From Rhodospirillaceae bacterium UBA3470 (GTDB lineage: Bacteria > Pseudomonadota > Alphaproteobacteria > Rhodospirillales > Casp-alpha2), in assembly GCA_002378125.1 (NCBI GenBank), contig DFRF01000041.1, positions 4,369 to 68,368 of the forward strand: 64,000 nt of DNA. Reading direction: 5' to 3'. Position 1 is the first letter of the stretch, and the number at the start of each line of letters is the position of its first letter. The position numbers were made by a program, and so were the translations under genes. Below, one piece after another: positions 35,815 to 45,425 of the stretch. The notes beneath the pieces were generated by a model. The model saw only the letters and a program-made list of their open reading frames with translations, did not search any database and was not told the DNA's origin.

Positions 35815-36392
35815 TGCTGCCGTTGGCGCACATGGTCGCCTACATTTCGGTCGGGCTTTCGGGCGCGGTGCGACTGGTCAAGCTGGACACCAAAGGGCTC
35901 GATTATTTCGGCGACACGACCGCCGATTTCTGGCGGTCGTTCCTAGCCGCCGCCATGGTGGTTCCACTGTTCCTTCTGTACTTGGTAATCCGCTTCGTCG
36001 GATCGGACACGGACAGCTCATTTCCTGCCTACCTTGTCGCCCAGCTACTGGCCTACGCCATTGCCTGGTTGGCGTTTCCGCTGATCATGCTGTACATGGC
36101 CCCAATTCTGCAAAAAGAAGACAAGGTGGTCCGCTACCTGGTCGCCTACAACTGGCTGTCGGTAATCCAGAACGGGGTTTATCTGCCAGTGGTCATACTC
36201 GGGATAACCGGTACCTTCGCGCAGGGGCTGTCCAATTTTCTGGCCATGATCGCCCTCATGTGGGTCTTAGGCATGACGTTGTTCGTAACCCGCAAAGCGC
36301 TTGAAGTGCCAATCGGAACGGCGGCAGGGATTGTCGTCATGGATCTGTTGTTGGGCGTGCTTATCGAGGTGCTAACCAGTCGGCCAGGTTGA
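35814..36392 (+). CDS. Predicted membrane protein of the dapDE operon
   Basis: A 192-residue protein with about five hydrophobic segments (for example VVPLFLLYLVIRFVG, LLAYAIAWLAFPLIMLYMAP, YLPVVILGITGTF and LAMIALMWVLGMTLFV), so an integral inner-membrane protein. I do not recognise a named family. Its ATG overlaps the dapE stop (TGATG), so it is translationally coupled with lysine-pathway genes; whether it is functionally linked is unknown. It is convergent with a second small membrane protein gene, four bases away. Confidence 0.8.
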   Translation: MLPLAHMVAYISVGLSGAVRLVKLDTKGLDYFGDTTADFWRSFLAAAMVVPLFLLYLVIRFVGSDTDSSFPAYLVAQLLAYAIAWLAFPLIMLYMAPILQKEDKVVRYLVAYNWLSVIQNGVYLPVVILGITGTFAQGLSNFLAMIALMWVLGMTLFVTRKALEVPIGTAAGIVVMDLLLGVLIEVLTSRPG

Positions 36393-36396
36393 GGCC

Positions 36397-36792
36397 TCAG
36401 ACCTCGGTGGCCTCATCACTCATCCCAATTGAGCGCATAAATTCTAAGGCAGGCTTCATGAGCTCATCAATATCGAACATGACATATAAGGTGCCCATGC
36501 CGACGATCAGCCAGAGCTTCGGCGAGGTGATGAACCCAGCCACGGCCAGCATCAATCCGACCGCGCCCCATACGGATTGGCCTAGAAACAGGGCCGCGAT
36601 GGAAAAGATCAGCCCCAATGGCATGAACACGAACCCAATCGTGAAAATACCCAAGAGGCCAAAGCCCACGGCACAATAGCCCATGACTGGGGTGGTCGGC
36701 GCGACGGCCTGCTGTTGGGCCGCACCCGCCGGGGCAGCGTTGAACTGGGCCTGTGCGTCGCCACTGTTCAGACTGAGAGGTATCTTGCTCAT
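36397..36792 (-). CDS. Small predicted membrane protein
   Basis: A 131-residue protein. The first 35 residues are Ala/Gln/Pro-rich and probably flexible; then come about three hydrophobic segments (GYCAVGFGLLGIFTIGFVF, LGLIFSIAALFLG, VGLMLAVAGFI), and a soluble C-terminal tail ending in SIGMSDEATEV. No family recognised. It follows truA on the minus strand with a 51-base gap and may share its transcript. Confidence 0.65.
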   Translation of the reverse strand: MSKIPLSLNSGDAQAQFNAAPAGAAQQQAVAPTTPVMGYCAVGFGLLGIFTIGFVFMPLGLIFSIAALFLGQSVWGAVGLMLAVAGFITSPKLWLIVGMGTLYVMFDIDELMKPALEFMRSIGMSDEATEV

Positions 36793-36843
36793 GGTGGTTC
36801 TGTATAAGCGTACGGAAACACAAGGGCAATGGGACCAAAATTT

Positions 36844-37599
36844 TTAGATCTCTGTCGTTTCGCCATAGCGCACCCCCGTTAAGTAAAGGCCGGCGGCCGG
36901 CGCCGTTGGCCCACCGGCGCATCGGTCCTTGGCAGCCAGGGCGTCTTTCAGATGGCCGCGGGTCCATTTACCGTCCCCAACCCAGGCGAGCGAGCCGACG
37001 ATGTTACGGACCTGGTGGTGCAGAAACGACCGGGCCCGTGCGACAACGTGGATTTCGTTACCCGATGTCTGAACCGTCAGCTCATCTAAGGTCTTCACGG
37101 GCGACTTCGCCTGACACACGCTGGCTCTAAAGCTGGTGAAATCGTGCGTGCCCAAAAGCACCGTCGCGGCGTCCGCCATTGCGACGGCGTCCAGTCTTGC
37201 TGGCACCCACCAGGCCAGGCCCGCATCCATTGTCAGGGGCGCGCGCCGGTTCACAATACGATAGCGATAGGAACGCTCGACGGCGGAGAACCGGGCATGG
37301 AAGTCGACCGACGTGACCGCCACGCCCAAAACGCTGGCGGGCGTCTCTTTCAAGTACGCGTTCAGAGCGTCGCGAATCGTATCAGTGGCCCATTCCTTCG
37401 CCAGATCCATGTGCGCCACCTGCGCGAGAGCGTGAACACCGGAGTCGGTGCGGCCCGCGCCATGCACCGTAACCACCTCGCCAGAGAACCCCCGGACTGC
37501 CTCTTCGAGGGCCTGCTGTACGCCCAAACCGCTATCCTGACGCTGCCATCCAACGAACCCACGGCCATCATATTCAAGGGTCAATCTGTAACGCGGCAC
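36844..37599 (-). CDS. truA: tRNA pseudouridine(38-40) synthase TruA
   Basis: TruA makes pseudouridine at positions 38, 39 and 40 of the tRNA anticodon arm. The 251-residue protein starts MPRYRLTLEYDGRGFVGWQRQ-like (first 20 residues) and contains the catalytic Asp52 in GAGRTDSGVHA. Later conserved segments are RSFLHHQVRNIVGSL and YLTGVRYG. The GTG start at 37599 has AGGAGG six bases upstream; the open frame extends about 32 codons further without family resemblance. It follows fmt and def on the same strand, as in many bacteria. Confidence 0.95.
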   Translation of the reverse strand: MPRYRLTLEYDGRGFVGWQRQDSGLGVQQALEEAVRGFSGEVVTVHGAGRTDSGVHALAQVAHMDLAKEWATDTIRDALNAYLKETPASVLGVAVTSVDFHARFSAVERSYRYRIVNRRAPLTMDAGLAWWVPARLDAVAMADAATVLLGTHDFTSFRASVCQAKSPVKTLDELTVQTSGNEIHVVARARSFLHHQVRNIVGSLAWVGDGKWTRGHLKDALAAKDRCAGGPTAPAAGLYLTGVRYGETTEI

Positions 37600-37792
37600 C
37601 CGATCCCTCCTGTGGGGTGGAATATGATTTGTACTATGCCCTGTCCGCCCTATTTTTGACCATCCGCATGATCCAGGGAGAGATTTCCACTGCAATCCAA
37701 TGTATTGAGATTAACAATCGCGACAACCACTATTACAGCAACCTGAAACCGGACCGAGGTCGCGTCATATACTCCCGCGGTCAGCCCCCCTG

Positions 37793-37945
37793 ATCGCGGA
37801 GGTCTATGGACATGACGAGCTGAAGATACAGGGCTTCAACGACTTGGTAGGGCTATTCCAGAGCTCGGGCATTGCCAAGGCACCGGCGAAGATCATAAAT
37901 ATTAAGCATGACGCGCGGATGCTTGCGGCGCTGGGCGCCGACTAA
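37793..37945 (+). pseudogene. C-terminal fragment of an unidentified gene
   Basis: An open stretch on the plus strand reads EVYGHDELKIQGFNDLVGLF, then QSSGIAKAPAKIINIKHDAR and ends LAALGAD with a TAA at 37943-37945. It looks like the soluble C-terminus of a real protein but has no start and no 5' part. Its last bases overlap the fmt stop codon. Family not recognised; a truncated gene is the simplest reading. Confidence 0.35.
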
Positions 37946-38877
37946 CCAAACTTTGTGCCGACGTTGATTGGGTTACCCCGCAAATAGTCGGCGACGGTCA
38001 CGGGGCCTTTTCCAGGGCGCTGCAGGCGGTCGATGCCGATCGCGCCATGGCCGCAGGCAACCGTTAACATCGGCGCCACGACTGTCCCGGCCGGGCCTTC
38101 GTGTTCTGTCACATGAGCGCCTAGAACCTTAATGCGTTGCCCTTCGTGTTCAAACCAGACACCTGGCCAAGGGTTCAGCCCTCGTACAAGGCGTTCAATA
38201 TGGGCTGCAGAGATGGACCAATCGATGCGCCCTTCAGCTTTCTCCAACTTCGGCGCATAGGTAACACACGCATTGGGCTGTGCTGCCCCGCTTAGCGTGC
38301 CGGCAGCAATCCCGTCGAGGGCGGAAACCATGAGCGGCCCTCCTAGATCCGCAAGGGTATCGTGGAGACCCTGGGCGGTCGTTTGGGCCGTGATGGCGAC
38401 CTCAGCAGTGGCGAACATGGGGCCTGTGTCTAGACCTTCCTCCATTCCCATTACCGTGACCCCGGTGATCGCATCGCCAGCCAGAATAGCGCGCTGAATA
38501 GGGGCGGCGCCGCGCCAGCGAGGCAACAGTGATGCATGAACATTTAAGCAACCCAACCGGGGCGCGGCAAGTACGTCGGCCGGCAAAATGAGGCCATAGG
38601 CGGCAACCACCGCCGCGTCTAGGTCGAGCTCGACGAAATCTTGGCGATCAGATTCTGCCTTAAAATTGACCACCGTGCGCACATCCAGTCCTCGCGCCAA
38701 GGCCTCCGCATGGACGGAACAGTGCCGCTCCTTATGACCGCGACCGGCCGGTCGCGGCGGCTGGGCGTATACACAAGCGATCTCGTGGCCGGCATCCAAG
38801 AGGGCGGCGAGTATGGGCACAGCGAAGTCAGGGCTGCCCATGAAGGCGAGACGCAAGGGGGTGTTGGCAATTATCAT
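37942..38877 (-). CDS. fmt: Methionyl-tRNA formyltransferase
   Basis: Formylates initiator Met-tRNA using 10-formyl-tetrahydrofolate. The 311-residue protein has the catalytic residues Asn112, His114 (CLNVHASLLPRWRGAAPI) and Asp150 (EEGLDTGPMF), and the N-terminal FMGSPDFAVP. The C-terminal OB-like domain follows. It lies 11 bases after def, the deformylase that removes the same formyl group, in the classical def-fmt order. Confidence 0.97.
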   Translation of the reverse strand: MIIANTPLRLAFMGSPDFAVPILAALLDAGHEIACVYAQPPRPAGRGHKERHCSVHAEALARGLDVRTVVNFKAESDRQDFVELDLDAAVVAAYGLILPADVLAAPRLGCLNVHASLLPRWRGAAPIQRAILAGDAITGVTVMGMEEGLDTGPMFATAEVAITAQTTAQGLHDTLADLGGPLMVSALDGIAAGTLSGAAQPNACVTYAPKLEKAEGRIDWSISAAHIERLVRGLNPWPGVWFEHEGQRIKVLGAHVTEHEGPAGTVVAPMLTVACGHGAIGIDRLQRPGKGPVTVADYLRGNPINVGTKFG

Positions 38878-38888
38878 CGCACCGCCGC

Positions 38889-39407
38889 CTAGTCTTCTGT
38901 CGCCTGTTTCTTCACCTTTTTCAGCTTGCGCAGGATCATATTACGCTTCAGCGCCGAAATGTGGTCGACGAACAAGATACCTTCGAGATGGTCCATTTCG
39001 TGTTGAATACAGGTCGCCAGAATGCCGTCAGCATCCATCTCCAGAACCTTATTGTTCTCATCTAGATAACGGAGAGTGATACTCTCCGGACGGACCACGT
39101 CGGCATAGTGCTCCGGCAGGGATAGGCATCCTTCCTCATGGGCGTTGTCATCGGAAGAAACGGCGATGATGTGCGGATTGGCCATCCGGATCGGTGCGGG
39201 ACCATCATCCTGACGGGCGCAATCCACAACGATGACGCTGCGCGTATCGCCGACCTGCGGGGCAGCGAGACCGATGCCGTTTGCCGCGTACATGGTTTCC
39301 AACATGTCGTCCATGAGGGCGCGCACGGAATCGTCAACATTATCGACGGGCTTGGTTTTGATCTTCAGGCGCGGATCAGGCGCAATTATGATGGGCATCA
39401 GGGCCAT
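38889..39407 (-). CDS. def: Peptide deformylase
   Basis: Removes the N-formyl group from nascent proteins. The 172-residue Fe/Zn protein shows the three family motifs: GIGLAAPQ (44-51), EGCLS with metal Cys94, and QHEMDH with metal His136 and His140 and catalytic Glu137. The ATG at 39407 is used; an ATG three codons later is equally possible. It is followed by fmt. Confidence 0.97.
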   Translation of the reverse strand: MALMPIIIAPDPRLKIKTKPVDNVDDSVRALMDDMLETMYAANGIGLAAPQVGDTRSVIVVDCARQDDGPAPIRMANPHIIAVSSDDNAHEEGCLSLPEHYADVVRPESITLRYLDENNKVLEMDADGILATCIQHEMDHLEGILFVDHISALKRNMILRKLKKVKKQATED

Positions 39408-39702
39408 GCGGCAAGGGGCTCGGTTCCGTTAACTCGTGGACCTGGACATAGGCGCTGGGAGGCTAGACGTCAAGATGAGTGGGGCTTATCGCAGGCCGAC
39501 CGATTTAATTGGGTTGAACAGAAACGGGGACACGCGGCAAACTAATGGCGAAACTATTTGGACCTGGCGGGCGTGCCGCAAATCACCTTGGATGTCCAAT
39601 ACGCGAGAGCCTCCTAATGAAGCGATCAACAGGAGCCCGCCCAAGCTTGTCCCACCGGCAGCCCCCGCGCTAGGCTAGGCGCCAATGGGAGGAGCCATCA
39701 TC

Positions 39703-41313
39703 ATGCAGACAAGCCCGGAACCCCAGGCGGATTACATTATCATCGGCGCCGGCTCCGCCGGCGCGGCTTTGGCGCATCGGCTGAGCGAAGATTCAGACAC
39801 CCACGTTCTGCTATTCGAAGCCGGCAAAGCAAGCCACCCCTACACGCCGTTACCAATCAGCTTCGGTCTGTTGATTGATCGGCCCGGTCCGAACTGGCGG
39901 TTCTTCTCGGAACCCGAGGAGACCACCGCGAACCGCAAGATCCCGGTGCCGCGCGGTAAGCTGCTGGGTGGATCATCGGCCATCAACGGCCAAGTCTGGG
40001 TGCGCGGGCAACATCTCGACTACGACACTTGGAGCCAACTGGGAAACCGAGGCTGGAGCTGGTCCGCCGTCGCTCCAATCTTCAAGCGGATGGAAAACTA
40101 CGAGAAGGGTGGCGACGAGCTGCGTGGCGGTAACGGCCCCCAAGGCGTGAGCGAGGTCGACGATCAGAACCCGCTCTATGATGCCATCCTAGATGCGGCC
40201 GAAGCTGCCGGTCACCCCCGCAATCCGGATTACAACGGTGCCGATCAGGAAGGCATGGTACGCACCCAGGCCTCGATCCGGAACGGCCGGCGCATGAGCA
40301 CGGCTGAATGTTACTTAAAAACTGCCCGCCACCGGCAAAACCTGACCATCGTCACCGAAGCTCACACCAACCAACTTATTCTGGAGGGCAAGCGCTGCGT
40401 CGGCGTCACCTATGAGCGTGGCGGTCAAATCCACGAGGCGCGCGCACGCCGCGAAGTGATCTTATCCGCAGGCGCCATTGGGTCACCGCACATTCTGGAA
40501 CTTTCAGGTATTGGCCAGCCAGATCTGTTGAAGACGCACGGGATCGAGGTGTTGCACGAGATGGATGCGGTTGGGGAGAACCTGCGTGACCACATTATCG
40601 CCCGCATGCAATGGAAATTGAGCCAGACCCATCTGTCCTATAACCACCGCGCGTCGGGTCTCGGGCTTGTCGGCGAAGTCGCCCGCTATCTGCTCACGCG
40701 GCGCGGTTTCCTGAGCCTGCCCGCGGCCCCGGTCATGGGATTCTTGAAATCCCGTCCTGAACTGGCGAGCCCAGACATTCAGTTGTTCGCCATCCCCTAT
40801 GCCATCAAGGACGTGAAACGTCGCACTCCGCAACCGTTTCCAGCCATGGGGTTTTCCGTTTGCCAGCTTCGGCCGGAAAGCCTCGGTTCCATCCATATTC
40901 GATCCGCCGACCCTTACGCTCAGCCAGCAATTCGCTTTAACTTCATGGGCGAGCGAATTGACCAGGAGACGATGATCGCTAGCGTGAAGATGGCCCGCGA
41001 GATCGCAGACCAGGCCCCGCTTGAGAAGATCCGAGGCGTCGAACTCGTGCCCGGGGCCGACGTCAGTACCGATGGCGAGATCGAACACTGGATCCGATCG
41101 ACCTCGGAAACCGCCTACCACCCAATCGGCACCTGCCGGATGGGGCCAAATGGGGTCGTCGACGACCATCTGCGGGTTTATGGCTTGGAGGGCCTGCGGG
41201 TTGCGGATGCATCCATATTCCCCACCATGCCATCGGGCAACACCAATGCCCCCAGCATCATGGTCGGCGAAAAATGCGCCGATCTGATCAAGGCCGATGC
41301 CGCCGCCACGTGA
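39703..41313 (+). CDS. GMC-family FAD oxidoreductase (choline-dehydrogenase-like)
   Basis: A 536-residue glucose-methanol-choline family flavoprotein that oxidises an alcohol to an aldehyde or ketone. The N-terminal FAD motif is IIIGAGSAGAALAHRLSE; the first GMC signature is PRGKLLGGSSAINGQVWVRG and the second GAIGSPHILELSGIG. The catalytic histidine is in YHPIGTCRMGP (about His473), followed by MPSGNTNAPS. Start at the ATG preceded by GGGAGGAG; an upstream ATG overlaps this ribosome site. It stands alone. Substrate could be choline or other alcohols; no betaine-aldehyde dehydrogenase is nearby. Confidence 0.92.
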   Translation: MQTSPEPQADYIIIGAGSAGAALAHRLSEDSDTHVLLFEAGKASHPYTPLPISFGLLIDRPGPNWRFFSEPEETTANRKIPVPRGKLLGGSSAINGQVWVRGQHLDYDTWSQLGNRGWSWSAVAPIFKRMENYEKGGDELRGGNGPQGVSEVDDQNPLYDAILDAAEAAGHPRNPDYNGADQEGMVRTQASIRNGRRMSTAECYLKTARHRQNLTIVTEAHTNQLILEGKRCVGVTYERGGQIHEARARREVILSAGAIGSPHILELSGIGQPDLLKTHGIEVLHEMDAVGENLRDHIIARMQWKLSQTHLSYNHRASGLGLVGEVARYLLTRRGFLSLPAAPVMGFLKSRPELASPDIQLFAIPYAIKDVKRRTPQPFPAMGFSVCQLRPESLGSIHIRSADPYAQPAIRFNFMGERIDQETMIASVKMAREIADQAPLEKIRGVELVPGADVSTDGEIEHWIRSTSETAYHPIGTCRMGPNGVVDDHLRVYGLEGLRVADASIFPTMPSGNTNAPSIMVGEKCADLIKADAAAT

Positions 41314-41635
41314 GTGAAAAACGAACCATACTCGGCGGCACGCCTTCCGTATTGTTCACAGGGGCCGAGAGCCTGCAACCAGCCTTCGTCAATCTGGTCT
41401 TGAATGCCGTCATTTCTTCCGAAACCGTACACGGCTTCCTTCACGAGAACAGCGCCAACTCGGGGCAGCCGTTCGCGTCCCTAAAACAGTTGTTGGGCAT
41501 GCTGCTTGCATTCTTCGCCAGAAACCTGGACGGCGCACTCAAGAACGCACCGCATAACCAATCTCGTCGCTGTTCATTGAGGCGGGGGTAACGACCCCGG
41601 CATGCCATCTCAAATGACGAGGCCGTTAGGCTGAA
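41314..41635. other. Intergenic stretch with one doubtful frame
   Basis: Between the GMC gene and the convergent protease gene a frame of about 92 codons can start at a GTG overlapping the GMC stop (VSEKRTILGGTPSVLFTGAE...). It has no family resemblance or ribosome site, so I do not call it a gene. No terminator hairpin was evident. Confidence 0.35.
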
Positions 41636-42628
41636 TCATCGACCCGCTTTCAAGGTTAGGGCCGTCTCGGCCTCGTTACCGTCGCGAAGATAACGGACCG
41701 AAAGCGTATCGCCAGGCCGACGCATAAAGATCGCGGTGCGGACATCAGATGGCAAAACAATCGAACGATCATCGATGCTGGTCACAATGTCGCCAACCTC
41801 AAGACCCGACGCTTCGGCGGCGCTGCCGGGAATGATCCGGGCGACGCGCGCGCCGCTCCATTGCCGTCGGCCCTCTAGCGACAATGGCTCCGTCAGAAGC
41901 CCTGCCCGTCCGATCTTGACCCGACCATAATTCTTAATATCCCAACCAACCCGCCGCACGAGGCCCATGGCGGCGGCAAAATTGACGCCTATATCAGCAT
42001 CGCTTTTCTTGGTGAAGATTGCAGAGACAATGCCTACCAACCGGCCCTCGCCATCCACCAACGCGCCACCCGATCCGCCCGGGTTTACGGATGCGTCGGT
42101 CTGGATAAAATCCTCGATGGGGTTAAAACCGGCGTGCGTCCGCCGACGCGCCGAAACCACGCCGCAGGTGACGCTGAGGCCCAAGCCAAATTGATTGCCG
42201 ATGGCGCAAACTCGTCCGCCAAGCTTTGGCACCGACGCCGTTTGCGGGACAGGGAATTCCATGGGCGCCTTCAAGAGAGCCAAATCCGTCCGGGGATCAC
42301 GGCCAACAATGTCAACCGCGACAAAGCGCCCGTTGGCCAAGCGGATATCCACTTTCGCCGCCCGGCCCAATACGTGCGCGTTGGTAACCAGATAGCCGCC
42401 ATCAAACACCGCCACCGCCGTACCCTCCGGCGCATCCCGCGTCCCAGTGCCGCCGCGCGACATCTGCCCGGGCCTCGCGGGAATAACGGCAACGACGGAA
42501 TTCATGATCTTCGGATCAAATGACAGGCCGGCAATCGACCAGGTCCCAGCAACCAACAATGCGACCGCGAATAACAGTATGGAAGCCATACGCAAATAAC
42601 ACCATCGGGAGACTTTGCAGCGGATCAT
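41636..42628 (-). CDS. HtrA/DegP-like trypsin-type serine protease with PDZ domain
   Basis: A 330-residue S1C protease. A hydrophobic N-terminal segment (about 14-35, MASILLFAVALLVAG) is probably a signal anchor to the periplasm. The triad is complete: His85 (TNAHVLG), Asp115 (RTDLALLK) and Ser186 (NPGGSGGAL). A single PDZ domain (about 235-325) includes PGSAAEASGLEVGD. The protein probably degrades or folds envelope proteins. The N-terminal start is uncertain; an in-frame ATG at residue 14 would still keep the anchor. A second, inactive-looking relative is encoded at 47.3 kb. Confidence 0.88.
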   Translation of the reverse strand: MIRCKVSRWCYLRMASILLFAVALLVAGTWSIAGLSFDPKIMNSVVAVIPARPGQMSRGGTGTRDAPEGTAVAVFDGGYLVTNAHVLGRAAKVDIRLANGRFVAVDIVGRDPRTDLALLKAPMEFPVPQTASVPKLGGRVCAIGNQFGLGLSVTCGVVSARRRTHAGFNPIEDFIQTDASVNPGGSGGALVDGEGRLVGIVSAIFTKKSDADIGVNFAAAMGLVRRVGWDIKNYGRVKIGRAGLLTEPLSLEGRRQWSGARVARIIPGSAAEASGLEVGDIVTSIDDRSIVLPSDVRTAIFMRRPGDTLSVRYLRDGNEAETALTLKAGR

Positions 42629-42930
42629 AACCGGGAGTATAAGGGGGCGCCCACCGACACGCGAGGCCCAAACAAGAAAAGCTCAGATGGCACTTTTCAA
42701 CTATCCGCGCGCAATTCACGCGCGTGCGCCGGTGCCACCAGAATTCAGGCTCCACTCGAAGGCCAGGTGGCCGGCAAGGACGAGGTCGCGGCGGACCCGG
42801 CGCTGGCGGGAATCGGGAATTCCGCACGGGCGATGTGGCTCTCGAAAACTGGAAAAATTAGGAACGCGGCAAGAGCCGCCCTAATACCGTGCTCGACTTC
42901 CCCTGCTTCTAACTTCAGCGCGCTCCGCGG

Positions 42931-44544
42931 CTAGACTTCCATAACCATGCCATCGCGGCCCGGGTCAGCGCCGCCGTCCCATTGGCTACCCTTGATCCGA
43001 ATGCCATGCACACCGGCGAAATGGTAGCTGAGGTAGGTCCGGCGCACCGGATAGCCTCGGCCCTTCAGTTCCGCCTCAACGAAACGCGGGATGCGGTTAG
43101 CAATATCGATGGTGTCCGACGTCGTGCAGAACCGGGGCGCCGAGATGGCCTGCTGCGCATCCATACCAAAATCGATGACGTTTAGAATCGCCTGTAACAC
43201 GCCCATGGTAATGAAGGTGCCACCGGGCGCGCCAACAACGAAATAAGGCTTGTCCCCATCGAAAACGATGCTTGGCGCCATCGCCGTGAACCGAGATTTG
43301 CCGGGCGCTAGGGAATCAGGGTTTCCGGGACGTGGGTCGAAAACAGCCATGCAGCCGTTGTACATGAACCCAAGCCCGTCGGAGACCACCCCCGACGGCA
43401 TGCCCAGGGAATGAGTCATCGACACACAGTTACCAAACTCATCCACCGTGGACACCTGGGTCGTGTCCTTTGACTCCGCACCGCCGGCGGCAACCAGGCG
43501 CGGCACGTGTGTCTTTACGCCGGATTTGATCCGCTCAGCCAGCCCAGCGGCATAACCTTTGTCGCACAGGTGGTCCAGGGGCACATCTACGAAACGCGGA
43601 TCTCCCACGTGGCTGTCCTTGTCCACGGTAGCGATCTTCATGGATTCGGACACGACAGCGATGTAGTCGGCGGAGTTGTGACCCATGGCGGCCAGGTCAA
43701 AATTCTCCAGGATGTTGAGCATTTCCAACACCATCACCCCGCCAGTGGGCGGCGGCGGCACGGCAATGCGATAGCCCCGGTATTCCCCCCAAAGTGGTTC
43801 GTGGTCCTCAGGCATAGCCGCCTTTAGGTCGTAATGGGAGATCAAACCGCCGTTGGCCTGCATATCACGAACGACCTCATCGGCGATAGCGCCGGTATAG
43901 AAATCGTCAACCCCGTTCTTAGCGACGCGTCGCAGAGTGTTCGCCATATCGGGGTTGCGCAGAATTTCCCCAGGGCGACGCAAGGTGCCGTCCTCCTTGA
44001 AGTAGATCTTGCGGCTGCCTTCCGAGCACTTAAACTTCTCGATCTGGGGGACGCGGCCGGTGCCCTCTTTGACCTCCCAGAAATAACTCACGTGGGGGCG
44101 CACCATGAACCCGCTTTCCGCATAGTCGATCGCCGGCTCCAGAAGCGTCGCGAGGTTCATGGTTCCGAAGCGTTTCAGCGCTTCATCATAGGCACGAAGG
44201 CTCATGGGCGAGGTGATCGAACCATAACCCATCTCATTAACCCGGCCTTTGAGGATGAAGCCAAACCCATCCTCGGCCTCATGTTCGATGAGGTCCGCCC
44301 ACATATCCGGGGTTACCGCTAACGGCGCGCGGCCATGGAAATCGAGCAAGAGATGCTCGCCGCGATCTGCCATATAGAGATGCATGGATCCGAATCCAGC
44401 GATTCCACACATCTGCGGATCGACGACGGTCTGCACCACTGCGCAAGCAATTGCCGCATCGACGGCGTTCCCACCGTTCTTCAAGGCCAAGGCTCCCGCC
44501 TCGACGGCCTCCGGCTGCGGGGCCGATACCATTCCATGGGTCAT
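42931..44544 (-). CDS. ggt: Gamma-glutamyltransferase
   Basis: Cleaves the gamma-glutamyl bond of glutathione and related compounds. The 537-residue precursor has GNAVDAAIAC and GGFGSMH-like GIAGFGSMHLYM, and the self-cleavage site DTTQVSTVDEFGN where Thr361 becomes the new N-terminal nucleophile. MPSGVVSDGLGFMYN and GAPGGTFI complete the small subunit. No obvious signal peptide is present, unlike secreted GGT, so it may be cytoplasmic. AAGGAG precedes the ATG. It follows a class II aldolase gene by 31 bases, so both probably share a transcript. Confidence 0.93.
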   Translation of the reverse strand: MTHGMVSAPQPEAVEAGALALKNGGNAVDAAIACAVVQTVVDPQMCGIAGFGSMHLYMADRGEHLLLDFHGRAPLAVTPDMWADLIEHEAEDGFGFILKGRVNEMGYGSITSPMSLRAYDEALKRFGTMNLATLLEPAIDYAESGFMVRPHVSYFWEVKEGTGRVPQIEKFKCSEGSRKIYFKEDGTLRRPGEILRNPDMANTLRRVAKNGVDDFYTGAIADEVVRDMQANGGLISHYDLKAAMPEDHEPLWGEYRGYRIAVPPPPTGGVMVLEMLNILENFDLAAMGHNSADYIAVVSESMKIATVDKDSHVGDPRFVDVPLDHLCDKGYAAGLAERIKSGVKTHVPRLVAAGGAESKDTTQVSTVDEFGNCVSMTHSLGMPSGVVSDGLGFMYNGCMAVFDPRPGNPDSLAPGKSRFTAMAPSIVFDGDKPYFVVGAPGGTFITMGVLQAILNVIDFGMDAQQAISAPRFCTTSDTIDIANRIPRFVEAELKGRGYPVRRTYLSYHFAGVHGIRIKGSQWDGGADPGRDGMVMEV

Positions 44545-44575
44545 CTTAGCTTTCTCCTTCGACCAGGCGGGGTAT

Positions 44576-45337
44576 TCAGTCGCGGAAACTGGGGTCGATG
44601 CCGTCCAGCATCCTGAGCTCGGCAGCCCAGGCAGTTTCGTTCAAGCCGCGGATATTGTCGAACTGGCGCGCGGCGTGCTCACAGGTCTTCGGCGACGGCA
44701 CCATCAGCGCGCTGCCTCCCGCCTGGGCCATCACCTGAATCTCGCAAGCCTCATGCAGGCGCCGCATAGTGCCGAAGGCCTGAGCCACGGTATCGCCAAC
44801 GGATAAGAGACCGTGGTTCCGCATGATCATAGCCTTGTGCAATCCCAAGTTTTTGGCCATCCGATCGCGTTCCTCGAGGTTGTCGGCGATCCCTTCGTAA
44901 TCGTGATAGCCAAGCCGGTTATAGAACTCCATGGACTTTTGATTGAGCATTAGAAGCCCCAGTTCCTGCGCCCCCACAGCGCAGCCGGCTTTCGTATGGG
45001 TGTGCATGACACAATGGGCGTCATCGCGACCCAGATGTATGGCGGAATGAACGATGAAACCAGCCTGCAGAATCGGATAGGGGCTATCCATCACCTTATT
45101 GCCTTCGCGGTCGATCTTCACCAAGCTAGAGGCGGTGACTTCGTTGAATTTCAACCCAAAAGGATTGATCAGGAAATGTTCCGTATCGGGAACGCGGGCC
45201 GTGTTGTGAGTGAACACCCAGTCATCCCAGCCGTAATGCGCCAACAGGCGGTAGCAAGCGGCCAAATCTTCCCGCTGCTGCCACTCCGCGTCGCTGACCA
45301 TATCTCGGACCCTGATTTTTGTTGCCGCCTCGGCCAT
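44576..45337 (-). CDS. Class II aldolase/adducin family protein
   Basis: A 253-residue member of the class II (zinc) aldolase / adducin head family. Zinc ligands are expected in CVMHTHTKAG (two His) and the later RNHGLLSVG; the N-terminal YRLLAHYGWDDWVFTHNTAR is typical. Some members are L-fuculose-1-phosphate aldolases, others have no known activity. GAGGG is nine bases before the ATG. It is the first gene of a probable pair with the gamma-glutamyltransferase. Confidence 0.88.
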   Translation of the reverse strand: MAEAATKIRVRDMVSDAEWQQREDLAACYRLLAHYGWDDWVFTHNTARVPDTEHFLINPFGLKFNEVTASSLVKIDREGNKVMDSPYPILQAGFIVHSAIHLGRDDAHCVMHTHTKAGCAVGAQELGLLMLNQKSMEFYNRLGYHDYEGIADNLEERDRMAKNLGLHKAMIMRNHGLLSVGDTVAQAFGTMRRLHEACEIQVMAQAGGSALMVPSPKTCEHAARQFDNIRGLNETAWAAELRMLDGIDPSFRD

Positions 45338-45425
45338 GTCACTTTACCCTCTTTGATGCGCCGCGATTTTGCCCAATGGCGCCATGGCGCGCAAGGTACA
45401 GGCATTCCATTCCCGATGAATTTCG

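Noticed and set aside
41274..41591. Plus frame after the GMC gene
   Set aside because: No ribosome site, no recognisable domain; likely chance or a remnant.
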